NCBI GenBank assembly: GCA_016710235.1
Contig: JADJLG010000001.1
Span: forward strand, 310,001 to 374,000
Source: Saprospiraceae bacterium
GTDB lineage: Bacteria; Bacteroidota; Bacteroidia; Chitinophagales; Saprospiraceae
Direction of reading: 5' to 3'
DNA length: 64,000 nt
Notes under the pieces: model-generated
The model's database searches: none
Told to the model about the DNA's origin: nothing
The model's input: the letters and a program-made list of their open reading frames with translations, nothing else
Part shown: one piece after another, positions 29,501-36,381 of the stretch
Layout: each line of letters opens with the position of its first letter
Position numbering within the stretch: the stretch's first letter is position 1
Program-made: the position numbers and the translations under genes

Positions 29501-29752
29501 AATCATTTGAAATTTTTCATGCGTCAACCCGATGAAATCTTTCTCCTTGGATATGCTGATCATTTGAGTTCCTTCCTGGAGTTGCAAGAGTTGAGGCAGC
29601 ATTGCGATGACATGATCCACATCCATCTGAGAATTTAATGGCCTGATGGTTTTTTTATCTTTTTGAATGGAGAATTCCGACCCTACGCTTTGAGCAGACA
29701 GCAACTGAATGGCTGCAAATGTGATCAGGATGATAGGCTTTAAAATTTTCAT
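26561..29752 (-). CDS. Secreted M4 (thermolysin-like) metalloprotease with C-terminal extension
   Basis: A zinc endopeptidase of 1063 residues. After a signal peptide (ends LLSAQ) comes an FTP/PepSY-type propeptide (to about residue 225), then the M4 catalytic domain. The zinc motif is HEITH, H361-H365, the third ligand is in ALNESMSDIFG about 20 residues later, and the catalytic His region is GGVHYNSGVLNYWFYLL. A long beta-rich C-terminal region follows, and the end (LPIEKLVPGLYSCSVRNDSG...SMLFYR) resembles a T9SS type A sorting domain. It is thus predicted to be exported by the T9SS to digest extracellular protein. Confidence 0.92.
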   Translation of the reverse strand: MKILKPIILITFAAIQLLSAQSVGSEFSIQKDKKTIRPLNSQMDVDHVIAMLPQLLQLQEGTQMISISKEKDFIGLTHEKFQMIYSGYPVEGAQYIVHSRGQIFINSNGKIPDAVFADLGINISPSDAIQIGMGDRQANEYAWQNIELENRQKELENNSKASLYPKPELVWADFVTPGVFELCYKLDLFSTQPEAREWIYVHASNGVIIQKINQICTIQVEGLAKTKFAGTQKIIVDSLAADRFILKDESRGNGVHTLNSKTASSFEDSEEFVDSDNYWNNVNGALDEVATDAHFGAEKTYDYFFQKYKRNSIDNNGFKIYSLVHYNSNWNNASWNGQTMNYGDGDRTTYHPFTLLDICGHEITHGVTSNTSNLVYLNESGALNESMSDIFGKHIKTWVFDTTASQWTLGTGLMKSNANSGLRSFSDPNLYQCPKYYKGKYWIFGPEDNGGVHYNSGVLNYWFYLLTEGKKAKNEIGKTIDVAKIGMDKAAEIAYLMNSAYLTSRSNYDDAVEASMLAVEALYGQCSAEESAVQAAWYAVGLSQNSGKVYDVFAENNNSINSSCYLGANEKYTHVLRYENCNRVIPQGTIFYLGAKLDNSTIWTDTMELNQDLKAGDRLEIDVPVNIDLDKIGKHVLKVYHQFSNDGFLENDTATISIEKYDPKNSDTQLKLASFGAINLGCEESGPLRGFFYTKYNGCDSLTTNSPVSLGASINGEIVTGSMKLGKTIFRGDSSLSYFDLDLTKILPYTSLAVKVFLDQNKDANPFNDTLRVNLTRKRELTKDIVLEIFNTVKARDTLNIIPGLNANATVGNNRPIEGPASIRMSGGNINVEGERVDAPRDESEIWTKNQANRSRICICANAENMTHVTLQFDLKQNVIQTHEFYFKDYNHLLFSTLRVTVDGVQQSPNLFLASKEDTLKVFRKEVGLDAFAGKEFEFCFENFAILEQNYDQLRIGDATWIDNIVLKDQVLASKDISTDEFQANIIYDGKDGLPKLYLENAQEGQIYIAMHDILGRSVGSLKQGVNAGDRILDLPIEKLVPGLYSCSVRNDSGRIKSMLFYR

Positions 29753-29778
29753 ATTGATTTGCTTAATAGGAGAATATT

Positions 29779-31449
29779 TTATTCGTGAGACATACTAACT
29801 TGTTGATCATAATCTATCCCTTGTTTCGCGAGCTCAGTTTTTACTTGCCAGGCAAAAAAGACAAGATATCCAAAACAGGCTACAGTGATCCAATAACTAT
29901 TGTGGATACCAATCGCCGGAAGGTCAGCCAGCTTCCCTTGTAATGGTGGAATAATGGCACCACCCAATATCATCATGATCAGAAATGCGGCCCCTTGTGT
30001 TTCTAATTTTCCAAGACCAGCAAGTGAAAGTGAGAAAATACATGGCCACATAATTGAACAGAACAAACCTCCACTCAAGAATGCATATATCGATACAATA
30101 CCGCTTGTCATGATACCGATCAACATGGCAACGATTCCAAGTAAAGAAAATAACAAAAGTGTTGCCACGGGTTTACTCTGAGTCATGAAGAAAGCTGCTA
30201 CCATTACAAGAATGCAGAAAACATAGTAATACAGTGCGGATACATTCTTTTGTGCGATAATATTGACCAACAAGACGACTATATATGCGATCAGAGGCAC
30301 ACCGAATGTCAACAAATTTCTGACTTTAGCGGATGTCTTATAAACAGGGATGGCCCCTGTCCAGCGACCTACCATCAGACTACCCCAATACATTGAAATA
30401 TAAGGTGCAATATCCGCCGACTGGATGGACCCAAACTCAGGCCTGCGTAACAATTCACCCATATTACTTTGTATCGTGACTTCTACGCCTACGTACACGA
30501 AAATGGCTATCATGCCCAGGATGAGTTGAGGATATTTTAGTGCTCCCCAGCCTTCTGCATTCTGTGATGAAGCTATACGCGCTGTGAGCAAACCTATGAT
30601 GACTGAAAGCAAAGCTGCAATCAACCACTTCATCCGATATGATTCCAATTCGTGCAGAGCATCCACGGTCAATCCGGCATCCGTTAATTTGTAACTATTG
30701 AACACGAAAAGAAAACAGATCACGAGCACTAAGGTGATGGCAATCATGAGAAACATCGCTTTTCTTGCCGGTTCAACAGTGCTGTCTTGAACCCCATCCG
30801 GTACTTTTTTTGAAAACCAAAACATGCCGGCGGCGATCAGAAAAAGCGCACCTACGCAGACATAAAGGATTACCACTTTATTCAAACTCAATGATTGGAT
30901 CATGGTATCGCTGATATTTGGTGTGCCAAACAAGGCCAAGGCTACCACTATAGGGCCGATCGCAGTGCCGAATGAGTTGATACCACCTCCCAAAGTGATA
31001 CGATGAGCTCCGCTAGCAGGATCACCCAATGTCAGAGCAAAGGGGTTAGCAGCGGTTTGCTGGAGAGAAAATCCCAGTGCAAGAATAAAAAAAGCTCCCA
31101 GAAACAACCCAAAACCTGAACCCGCATCACTCCACAACACAGCGAGTATCATGGCTATGGCACCCAATAATGAAAACAAGAGACCATACACGATACTCTT
31201 CTTGTAGCCCCAGGACGATACCACATCACGAGAGCTGATATTGGCCCAGATAAACAAGAGCAGCGCACCTATATAATATGCGCCATAAAATGCAAAATCA
31301 ATGAGCTGACTTTGAAATTGATCGAGTTTAAAATAATGTTTGCAGAATGGTATAAATACTCCATTTCCGGCAGCTATGAAGCCCCAGAAAAAAAATACGG
31401 TGATCAATACAGACATTGCGCCATAGTTGGTTTGCTTCGTTTGCTCCAT
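29779..31449 (-). CDS. FucP-like sugar MFS transporter
   Basis: A 556-residue major-facilitator permease, likely a sugar:H+ symporter. Features of the FHS/FucP family are the start VLITVFFFWGFIAAGNGVFIPFCKHYF, the AFYGAYYIGALLLFIWAN block and the conserved LQQTAANPFALTLGDP stretch, with 12 or more hydrophobic helices and a longer than usual central section. The substrate (fucose, glucose/galactose or other) cannot be told from sequence alone. It lies just upstream of the M4 protease gene on the same strand, 26 bases away, so the two could be co-transcribed by chance or for use of glycoproteins. Confidence 0.85.
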   Translation of the reverse strand: MEQTKQTNYGAMSVLITVFFFWGFIAAGNGVFIPFCKHYFKLDQFQSQLIDFAFYGAYYIGALLLFIWANISSRDVVSSWGYKKSIVYGLLFSLLGAIAMILAVLWSDAGSGFGLFLGAFFILALGFSLQQTAANPFALTLGDPASGAHRITLGGGINSFGTAIGPIVVALALFGTPNISDTMIQSLSLNKVVILYVCVGALFLIAAGMFWFSKKVPDGVQDSTVEPARKAMFLMIAITLVLVICFLFVFNSYKLTDAGLTVDALHELESYRMKWLIAALLSVIIGLLTARIASSQNAEGWGALKYPQLILGMIAIFVYVGVEVTIQSNMGELLRRPEFGSIQSADIAPYISMYWGSLMVGRWTGAIPVYKTSAKVRNLLTFGVPLIAYIVVLLVNIIAQKNVSALYYYVFCILVMVAAFFMTQSKPVATLLLFSLLGIVAMLIGIMTSGIVSIYAFLSGGLFCSIMWPCIFSLSLAGLGKLETQGAAFLIMMILGGAIIPPLQGKLADLPAIGIHNSYWITVACFGYLVFFAWQVKTELAKQGIDYDQQVSMSHE

Positions 31450-31546
31450 CGTATGAGATTAGCTTTAGCTGCCAAGTTAGTAAGATTCTATGAAATGCCT
31501 GTTCTCGCAATACGAATATTGCCTATCCCCTGTTTTCACAATACAA

Positions 31547-31668
31547 ATCACCATGTGGGCATGTCCCTTGTCTGCAACAGACTGCGGGTCGCCCTCCTGC
31601 GGGGTTCGCTATTCGCTCCGTGCTTCCGCACCAAGCCCTTCGTCCGGTTCATGCTATAAACCGATCTT
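31547..31668. repeat. GC-rich intergenic repeat-like element
   Basis: A short GC-rich island with blocks such as GGGCATGTCCCTTG, GGGTCGCCCTCCTGCGGGG and CCGTGCTTCCGCACC stands out from AT-rich flanks. The order of these blocks resembles a common structured intergenic repeat of Bacteroidota genomes (GGCGTGCCC..GGGTCGGGC..CTCC..TTCGG). I judge it a degraded copy. It marks the start of the accessory zone after the transporter gene. Confidence 0.4.
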
Positions 31669-31866
31669 TGTTATTGAATTTTACTGGGAATTATCCAATC
31701 TGAAAATACAATGCTCAATTTTATACAAGATTGTATTGACAATTTGATTTTCATTACGACCTCCAAATCAATCATTGAATTACTGGTAGGATTTTAATTG
31801 TTTCTAAAACAGATCATACTCGCCTGTCTACCACCATACAAATCAAATAACCATAAAATCTGGCTT

Positions 31867-32007
31867 ATGAAAATCTTCCGAGCACCATTTCTATCCTTTC
31901 CTTTAATTTTGATTTCCCATATGATCGGATGATTAGCTGGAGGCTTATGCTTCATTCAACACAGAATTAAATCGAAGGAATATTTTGTTAAAGCTTTGTA
32001 CGTTATC
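31867..32007. repeat. Direct repeat R, copy 1
   Basis: About 141 bp closely resembling 33119-33259. The core 31905-31980 matches 33157-33232 over 76 bases with one mismatch, and the copies are offset by 1252 bp throughout. The right end overlaps the stop of the 50-residue partner of the PIN toxin. The minus strand carries a 53-codon frame (31955 to 31794) beginning MKHKPPANHPIIWEIKI, whose start is also preserved in copy 2, although amino-acid changes there are mostly non-conservative. Confidence 0.85.
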
Positions 32008-32155
32008 CACAGGGCTTTATTGTAGTCTGTGTTTTGCTTTTTTTGAAGTATTCCAAAATTTCTTCTTTCGTCATTTTGGATAACTTCTCGCTCAATTTGT
32101 CTCGTTGTTGACGCATAAATTTTACAGCGTCAAATGTTTTTTCAGTCGTCTTCAT
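32003..32155 (-). CDS. 50-residue probable antitoxin paired with the PIN toxin
   Basis: A small gene not obvious from length alone: ATG 32155 to TAA 32003. The protein begins MKTTEKTFDAVKFMRQQRDK and is charged and helical (LSEKLSKMTKEEILEYFKK). It overlaps the end of the PIN gene by 14 bases in a different frame. Small proteins with a KxFDAVxxMRxxRDK pattern accompany PIN-domain toxins in Bacteroidota, so an antitoxin role is likely but inferred. The order toxin-antitoxin is reversed compared with classic vapBC. Its last codons abut direct repeat R, so the C-terminus may be affected by the junction. Confidence 0.65.
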   Translation of the reverse strand: MKTTEKTFDAVKFMRQQRDKLSEKLSKMTKEEILEYFKKSKTQTTIKPCG

Positions 32156-32606
32156 ATTTTTCAAATTCTCTAGGTGAACGTATTTCTAATTGTTTGTAAC
32201 CTTTTTTTATGTTGATTGAGTTGTATCCCCTTATTCTTTCGATGTTTACTATATGTTTAAAGTTCCAACTTACTAAAAAGTCTGCTCGGTTAATAGTTGC
32301 CAAAGCAATGTGTAAACAGTCAGCAAAACTTGTGTGTCCAACAACTTTTTCAGCTATGTATTCTTTCGCTAAGTCCACTACTTCATCAGTTGTTTCAATA
32401 AACTCAGTTAAGTCGGCTTTAAGGTTTTTTACAAGGTCTTTTACTTTTTCAGGTGTGTTTTCAAGTTCGTCCTGCGTTACAGTTGAGTATAGAATTATGA
32501 ATTCACCATCTTTAATTCTTTCAAACAGGGTAATTGTATATTCTTTAAACTCTTCATCAAAAAGTCCTCCAAAAACTGATGTGTCTATGTAAATTCTTTG
32601 TTTCAC
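32142..32606 (-). CDS. PIN-domain protein, VapC-like ribonuclease toxin candidate
   Basis: A 154-residue PIN-domain nuclease. Acidic residues expected at the metal site are visible: D8 in IYIDTSVFGG, E in VTQDELENTP, D in SFADCLHIALA and D in RADFLVSWNFKHI. PIN toxins of this kind cut RNA and are held in check by a small antitoxin. A 50-residue basic partner gene overlaps its 3' end by 14 bases. The module lies between direct repeat R and dispersed repeat A, suggesting acquisition. No DNA-binding antitoxin domain is visible, so regulation is unknown. Confidence 0.8.
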   Translation of the reverse strand: MKQRIYIDTSVFGGLFDEEFKEYTITLFERIKDGEFIILYSTVTQDELENTPEKVKDLVKNLKADLTEFIETTDEVVDLAKEYIAEKVVGHTSFADCLHIALATINRADFLVSWNFKHIVNIERIRGYNSINIKKGYKQLEIRSPREFEKYEDD

Positions 32607-32701
32607 TTTTTATAATGACTTATGTCTCTCAAAGTTACGATTTTTATATGTTAAGTTGATAGGTTTTTCATCGTGCCGTTAACTTATTGCCTTGTGCAAT
32701 G

Positions 32702-32885
32702 GCAGACTTTGAAAATACCATTTTTTTGTTTCTGAAAACATAGAATACCTTGATATAATTAATATATCCGAGTTTTGATGGCTAAAAGGCAACATTTTTT
32801 TAGATGGCCGAATAGTTCGCAGAATAATAAGCACTCCTACAGGCTTAATACAAGCCAATTCTTAGAAATGCTAAGGTCTTTCTTG
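32702..32885. repeat. Dispersed repeat, copy A
   Basis: The first of three copies that share a sharp left end, GCAGACTxTGAAAATACCAT, and then diverge gradually with different right ends. Copy A aligns with copy B (36001-36156) to about 32855 and with copy C (38450-38635) to about 32885. It then continues into an IS91-like transposase C-terminus. It begins 96 bases upstream of the PIN gene start. Confidence 0.75.
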
Positions 32886-33071
32886 AAAGCAGATGTCATT
32901 TTCGACCCGGACTCATGTCCTGGTTGTAAATCAGGTAAGATGATCCGAATATTGACCTTCAGCGCTAATACTTCGCAGATGATTTTCCACCTGCATTTGC
33001 AAAAACAGGAAGTCAAAACGAGTGAATCCATAATCGAGTCGATATACAATTGCCCCAATTTAAGAATCTAA
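32775..33071 (+). pseudogene. C-terminal remnant of an IS91-like transposase
   Basis: An open frame of 98 codons gives NNKHSYRLNTSQFLEMLRSF followed by a CPGCKSGKM zinc-knuckle-like segment. This is like the C-terminal tail of IS91-family Y2 transposases (LxMLxxxG-D-CPxCxxGKM). No catalytic tyrosines or upstream HUH domain remain, so it is a fragment. It partly overlaps dispersed repeat A and is followed within 50 bases by direct repeat R copy 2. Confidence 0.5.
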
Positions 33072-33118
33072 CTCGCTATATGCACCCACATTAAAAGAAA
33101 TATAATCAAATTGAAGTA

Positions 33119-33259
33119 CATGAAATCTTTTGAGTACCATTTCTACACTTTCCATAAATTTTGATTTCCCATATGATCGGATGATTAGCTGGAGGCTTAT
33201 GCTTCATTCAACGCAGAATTAAATCGAAGGAAAGTTTCGTTCAATCCTTGTGTGTTATC
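33119..33259. repeat. Direct repeat R, copy 2
   Basis: The partner of 31867-32007, with the same 76-base core (33157-33232). It lies between the IS91-like transposase remnant and the 3' end of arsC. A weak hairpin (GAGGC-TTAT-GCTTC, one G-T pair) is present in the core of both copies. Its place just after a transposase C-terminus would fit an element end, but this is inference. Confidence 0.85.
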
Positions 33260-33293
33260 GGTAGCTTTTCTTCCTTCGTTCAATGCTCGGTGG

Positions 33294-33710
33294 TTACAAG
33301 TTGTCGGCTACAAACTGTTGTGAAAAGCTTTTAATCATTTGCCTAACTTGTCTGAAGTGTTCTAAAATTTCTTCTTCTGTCCCTGTTGATTTTGCAGGGT
33401 CAGGAAAGTTTTGATGAAACATTTTTTTGGCTTTGGTCGGAAAGAACGGACAGCTTTCTTTGGCGTTGTCGCACACTGTTATTACAAAGTCGAAATCAAT
33501 ATTAAAGTATTCGTCAATATTTTTTGATCTGTGTTTCGAAATGTCAATGCCGTCCTCTTTCATTATGGCAATTGCTCTTGGATTTACTCCATGAGTTTCT
33601 ACACCGGCACTAAATATTTCTGCTTTATCACCAGCGAAATGTCGCAAGTAAGCTTCGGCAATTTGGCTTCGACAACTGTTGCCTGTGCATAGTACTAATA
33701 CTTTTTTCAT
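33294..33710 (-). CDS. arsC: Arsenate reductase, low-molecular-weight phosphatase type
   Basis: A 138-residue enzyme reducing arsenate to arsenite, of the thioredoxin-coupled family related to protein-tyrosine phosphatases. The P-loop is VLCTGNSCRSQIAEAYL (CxxxxxCR form: C-T-G-N-S-C-R). The second redox Cys pair lies in VCDNAKESCPFFP, and the DP motif is NFPDPAKSTGTEEE. ATG 33710 is chosen because it overlaps the stop of the preceding 41-residue gene (ATGA), although the frame extends four codons further. It is the last gene of the arsR operon. No ArsB or Acr3 arsenite pump follows; direct repeat R begins within 35 bases. Confidence 0.9.
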   Translation of the reverse strand: MKKVLVLCTGNSCRSQIAEAYLRHFAGDKAEIFSAGVETHGVNPRAIAIMKEDGIDISKHRSKNIDEYFNIDFDFVITVCDNAKESCPFFPTKAKKMFHQNFPDPAKSTGTEEEILEHFRQVRQMIKSFSQQFVADNL

Positions 33711-33832
33711 ACAGTCAGCCAAAGTAAGTTAATGATTGTAAACCTAGCATCAAATCCAAAGACAATATTTAAGAGTGTAATGCCAAACGTTATGACTATT
33801 GGCTTACGATATTTAATGATATACGCTTTCAT
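33707..33832 (-). CDS. 41-residue membrane peptide in the ars operon
   Basis: A short gene from ATG 33832 to TGA 33707. It begins MKAYIIKYRKPIVITFGITL and continues LNIVFGFDARFTIINLLWLTV: a basic start and one or two hydrophobic segments. It starts four bases after the DUF6428 stop and its stop overlaps the arsC start as ATGA, so it sits in a tightly coupled reading order, which is strong evidence that it is translated. Function is unknown; an inner-membrane partner of the operon is an inference. Confidence 0.7.
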   Translation of the reverse strand: MKAYIIKYRKPIVITFGITLLNIVFGFDARFTIINLLWLTV

Positions 33833-33836
33833 AAGT

Positions 33837-34298
33837 TTAGCAGCAACCGCCTCCAGGTGTGCAACACCCTTGACTTGTTTCCAATTCGGTAAATTGTAGT
33901 TCTTTCGGTATTCCGCAATTGTCTTTGGCTAAACAGTCGGTTTGTTTTGCTGTCAGTAAAAAGTTTTCGTCTTGAAAGTCCAAACCGTATTTACCGATTG
34001 TGTCGGATTGGTATTCTACTTCAATTTCTAAGTCCTCGTTTCCGAATAGTTTTTGGGTGAGTTCAATAATTCGAAGAAGTTTATTGGGTTCTAATCTGTG
34101 GTCGGTGTCGTTTGCAACCCAAACTTGAAAGTTTATTACCTTTTCTTCTCTTACTGTCCCACCGCAGTCAATAAAGTATTTTGTGATTAGTCCTGCTTCT
34201 GTTAAGTGAAAATGTCTTGGAACATATATTCCGTTTGGTTGAATAAAGTTTACAGCGTTTAAATTATTCAAGTGTTGTTTGAAAGTTGATAGTTTCAT
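33837..34298 (-). CDS. DUF6428 family protein of arsenic operons
   Basis: A 153-residue protein beginning MKLSTFKQHLNNLNAVNFIQ and ending in a Cys-rich tail (QGCCTPGGGCC). The pattern matches DUF6428 proteins found beside arsR in Bacteroidota. The function is unknown, but the vicinal cysteines could bind arsenite (inference). It lies directly after arsR; the stop of arsR is 17 bases before ATG 34298, and a longer frame to 34325 would overlap arsR without family support. Confidence 0.8.
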   Translation of the reverse strand: MKLSTFKQHLNNLNAVNFIQPNGIYVPRHFHLTEAGLITKYFIDCGGTVREEKVINFQVWVANDTDHRLEPNKLLRIIELTQKLFGNEDLEIEVEYQSDTIGKYGLDFQDENFLLTAKQTDCLAKDNCGIPKELQFTELETSQGCCTPGGGCC

Positions 34299-34315
34299 TT
34301 TGTTTAATTTTTGTG

Positions 34316-34648
34316 TTAGCAACAATCAGTTTTTTTCTTTTTTAATTTGTCAGAAATGTTTGTGAAATAGCTTTGGAGTTTACTCAATGCTTTTTCGTCA
34401 ATGCAGTAACAAATTGCGTTACCTTCAATGCTGCCTTTAATAAGTCCAGCGTTTTTGAGTTCTTTTAAGTGTTGAGAAACTGTAGGTTGTGCTAAAGGCA
34501 ATTCATTAACGATGTCGCCACAAATGCAAGTGTCCACCTTCATTAAATACTCCATAATAGCAAGCCTTGCAGGATGTCCCAATGCCTTTGCGAGTGTCGC
34601 AATGGCATTTTGTTTGTCTGTAAAATGTTCTTTCTTTGTCGCTCCCAT
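34316..34648 (-). CDS. arsR: ArsR/SmtB-family metalloregulator
   Basis: A 110-residue winged-helix repressor. The helix-turn-helix is in LPLAQPTVSQHLKELKNAG, the arsenite-type site is the Cys pair in VDTCICGDIV, and a vicinal pair ends the protein (KTDCC). Binding of arsenite or antimonite to such cysteines releases the operator. It is the first gene of an operon with DUF6428, a 41-residue membrane peptide and arsC. An imperfect palindrome at 34662-34677, 14 bases upstream, is a good candidate operator, implying autoregulation. Confidence 0.92.
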   Translation of the reverse strand: MGATKKEHFTDKQNAIATLAKALGHPARLAIMEYLMKVDTCICGDIVNELPLAQPTVSQHLKELKNAGLIKGSIEGNAICYCIDEKALSKLQSYFTNISDKLKKKKTDCC

Positions 34649-34661
34649 TTCTGATAATTAG

Positions 34662-34677
34662 ATTGCAATATTACGAT
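34662..34677 (-). promoter_or_regulatory. Candidate ArsR operator
   Basis: ATTGCAATATTACGAT is an imperfect palindrome (12 of 16 positions symmetric) 14 bases upstream of the arsR start. Position, length and the central ATAT-type symmetry resemble operators of ArsR/SmtB repressors. The flanking sequence also holds the only plausible promoter region for the operon. Confidence 0.5.
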
Positions 34678-34913
34678 AAAGATTTGAAGTAGCAAGCTGT
34701 CCTGTGAAATAATTTATCAACTGTCAATTTATGAATTGTTTGGTCGTGGCCGTCGGTTGTTTTTAGTACCAACTTTCAGGTTAGCACTATCGTCATAGAT
34801 TTACCAATAACGTGAGTATGGACACTGTACTGCCCTGCGTTGGCTTTGAGCGTTGAGCTTTGGGAAACATAGGCGACCATATGGAGTTCGAGGAAATATT
34901 CATTGAGAGTAGG

Positions 34914-35972
34914 CTATGGGACATCAAAGTAAATCAGTTCGGAAACGGGCGAAACTAATTCACCCTCTTTTGCCGTTGAACTTAAATAAAGCCGTGTAAC
35001 CATATCCCCATGAGGGGATAAAAAACAAATAATATAATCGGTTTGATTGTCGCCATCTAACTGACCAAACCATTCCAATCTGTCAAATCCATATAGGGTT
35101 TCTCCAAAAGTTCCAACGCTTATTCCTGCATCTAACTTTTGCTTTTTATCTGTATTACCAACAACATAGATATCTGATACTTCTCCAATTTTAGTTTCAC
35201 CATCTTTTACTTCCTTCGAAATTGGGTCAACCCAAAGCCGGGCAGCCTCAAAGTAAGCAGATTGTTCAATAGCGTCAGACAGTTCAGGAAAACTACCAAC
35301 CAAAATTCCAGTTCTCAATTGGTTTTTGGAACCAATAATATAATCAAGTTCGTAGTTTGAGTATGCAGTCGTAACATACCGTTATTTCATTTTGTCCCCA
35401 TCGATTGAAATAAAATGAGATAAACCGCTTATTTCATGTAGAACAGTATTACAACCTACCTGGGAAAGCCCGTACCAATGCCATTCATGGTTGTATTTAA
35501 ATTCTGATTGGTAAGATACTCCTGCTCTCAATAAAATAAAATCACTTCGAAATTCTGGTTGATAGAATTGCTTAACCATCCCCAACCCACTATCCACAAC
35601 ATGATCCAAGTTTCTTATAAACCCGTCCCAAATCCAACCTACTTTGCCTTGGAGGTTAATTTTTAGCCAATATCCAGCACATAATGTTGGGGATGAATTA
35701 GGGTTTTTCTTCAAAATGCCCCGTGAAACCCATGAACCACAGTAAATCGAATCGTACTTTGTTTCGCTGATGTTGGTTTTAGAAAGAAGCCTACCAAATG
35801 GAATAGTATCAATTAGTTCACGATTATCAGGATGATCGTAAACAGGACAACCTTCTGGGTTTATGGAAACGAAAATCCGGTTTTGATTATCAGTATCCCA
35901 TTGTGCCAAAACATCGTTTTGACCAAAAACACAAAGCAATCCTATTGCAAAATAACTATTTATTTTTTTCAT
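34914..35972 (-). pseudogene. Secreted SH3-like protein gene split by an in-frame TAA
   Basis: ATG 35972 opens a protein with a signal peptide (MKKINSYFAIGLLCVFG..VLAQ) and a bacterial SH3-like segment (GCPVYDHPDNRELIDTIPFG; YWLKINLQGKVGWIWDGFI). It stops at TAA 35382-35384 after 196 residues. The very same frame continues after the stop without interruption (RYVTTAYSNYELDYIIGSKN) to TGA/TAG at 34914, giving a further 155 codons with normal protein composition. The two halves are best read as one 353-codon gene broken by a nonsense mutation. The alternatives are two separate genes or a sequencing error. The family of the second half is not recognised. Repeat copy B lies 29 bases upstream. Confidence 0.65.
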
Positions 35973-36000
35973 TTTTTATCTATTGTAATTTCCACGAACG

Positions 36001-36156
36001 GCAGACTGTGAAAATACCATATTTTTTGTTTTCAACTGTAAAAAACACCTGGTAAAATTTCATATAACCGAATTTTAGACGTGATAAAGGCAACATTTAT
36101 ATAGACCGCGAATAGTTTGCAAAAAAAATAATCGTTCCCACAGGCGTAATACAAGC
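36001..36156. repeat. Dispersed repeat, copy B
   Basis: It has the same sharp left end as copies A and C (GCAGACTGTGAAAATACCAT) and stays similar to about 36156, where it breaks off inside the sequence ACAAGC. The right junction falls exactly where an hsdR fragment begins, showing that a recombination event truncated that gene. Copies B and C are more alike than either is to copy A. Confidence 0.8.
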
Positions 36157-36381
36157 AATGCGGGAGGAAGGTAAGCATCATCAGGCAAACCTTCGTTCAG
36201 TTGCTTTAATGCATGTAACAAATACCTCCTAAAATTATTCCGCTTTTGTTTCTCTGCCAAGTAATCCGCTTGCTTCAAATGTTTCTTTAATCCACACATA
36301 GGCAACCTCCCAACCAAGTTCTTCAAGAACTTGCTGGGTTGCTGTTTCAACCAGTCCATCTTCTGAATATTCGTAGCTCAT
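36157..36381 (-). pseudogene. 5' fragment of a type I restriction endonuclease gene (hsdR)
   Basis: ATG 36381 follows the hipT stop directly (TAAATG). The frame reads MSYEYSEDGLVETATQQVLE with EELGWEVAYVW and GLLGRETKAE, which is the conserved N-terminus of HsdR/type I R subunits. A one-frame slip follows near 36235 (after KAE), then RRYLLHALKQLNEGLPDDAY in the next frame, and the gene is cut off by repeat copy B. Only about 75 of roughly 1000 codons remain, so it is dead. It belongs to a different hsd system from the one at the right end of the window. Confidence 0.75.

Noticed and set aside
31490..31747. Short open frames after the sugar transporter gene
   Set aside because: They lie in the GC-rich repeat-like element and AT-rich spacer and have no protein-like features.
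36075..36359. A 94-codon minus-strand open frame
   Set aside because: It stitches an out-of-frame stretch, a shifted hsdR segment and repeat B; the correct reading is a frameshifted hsdR fragment.
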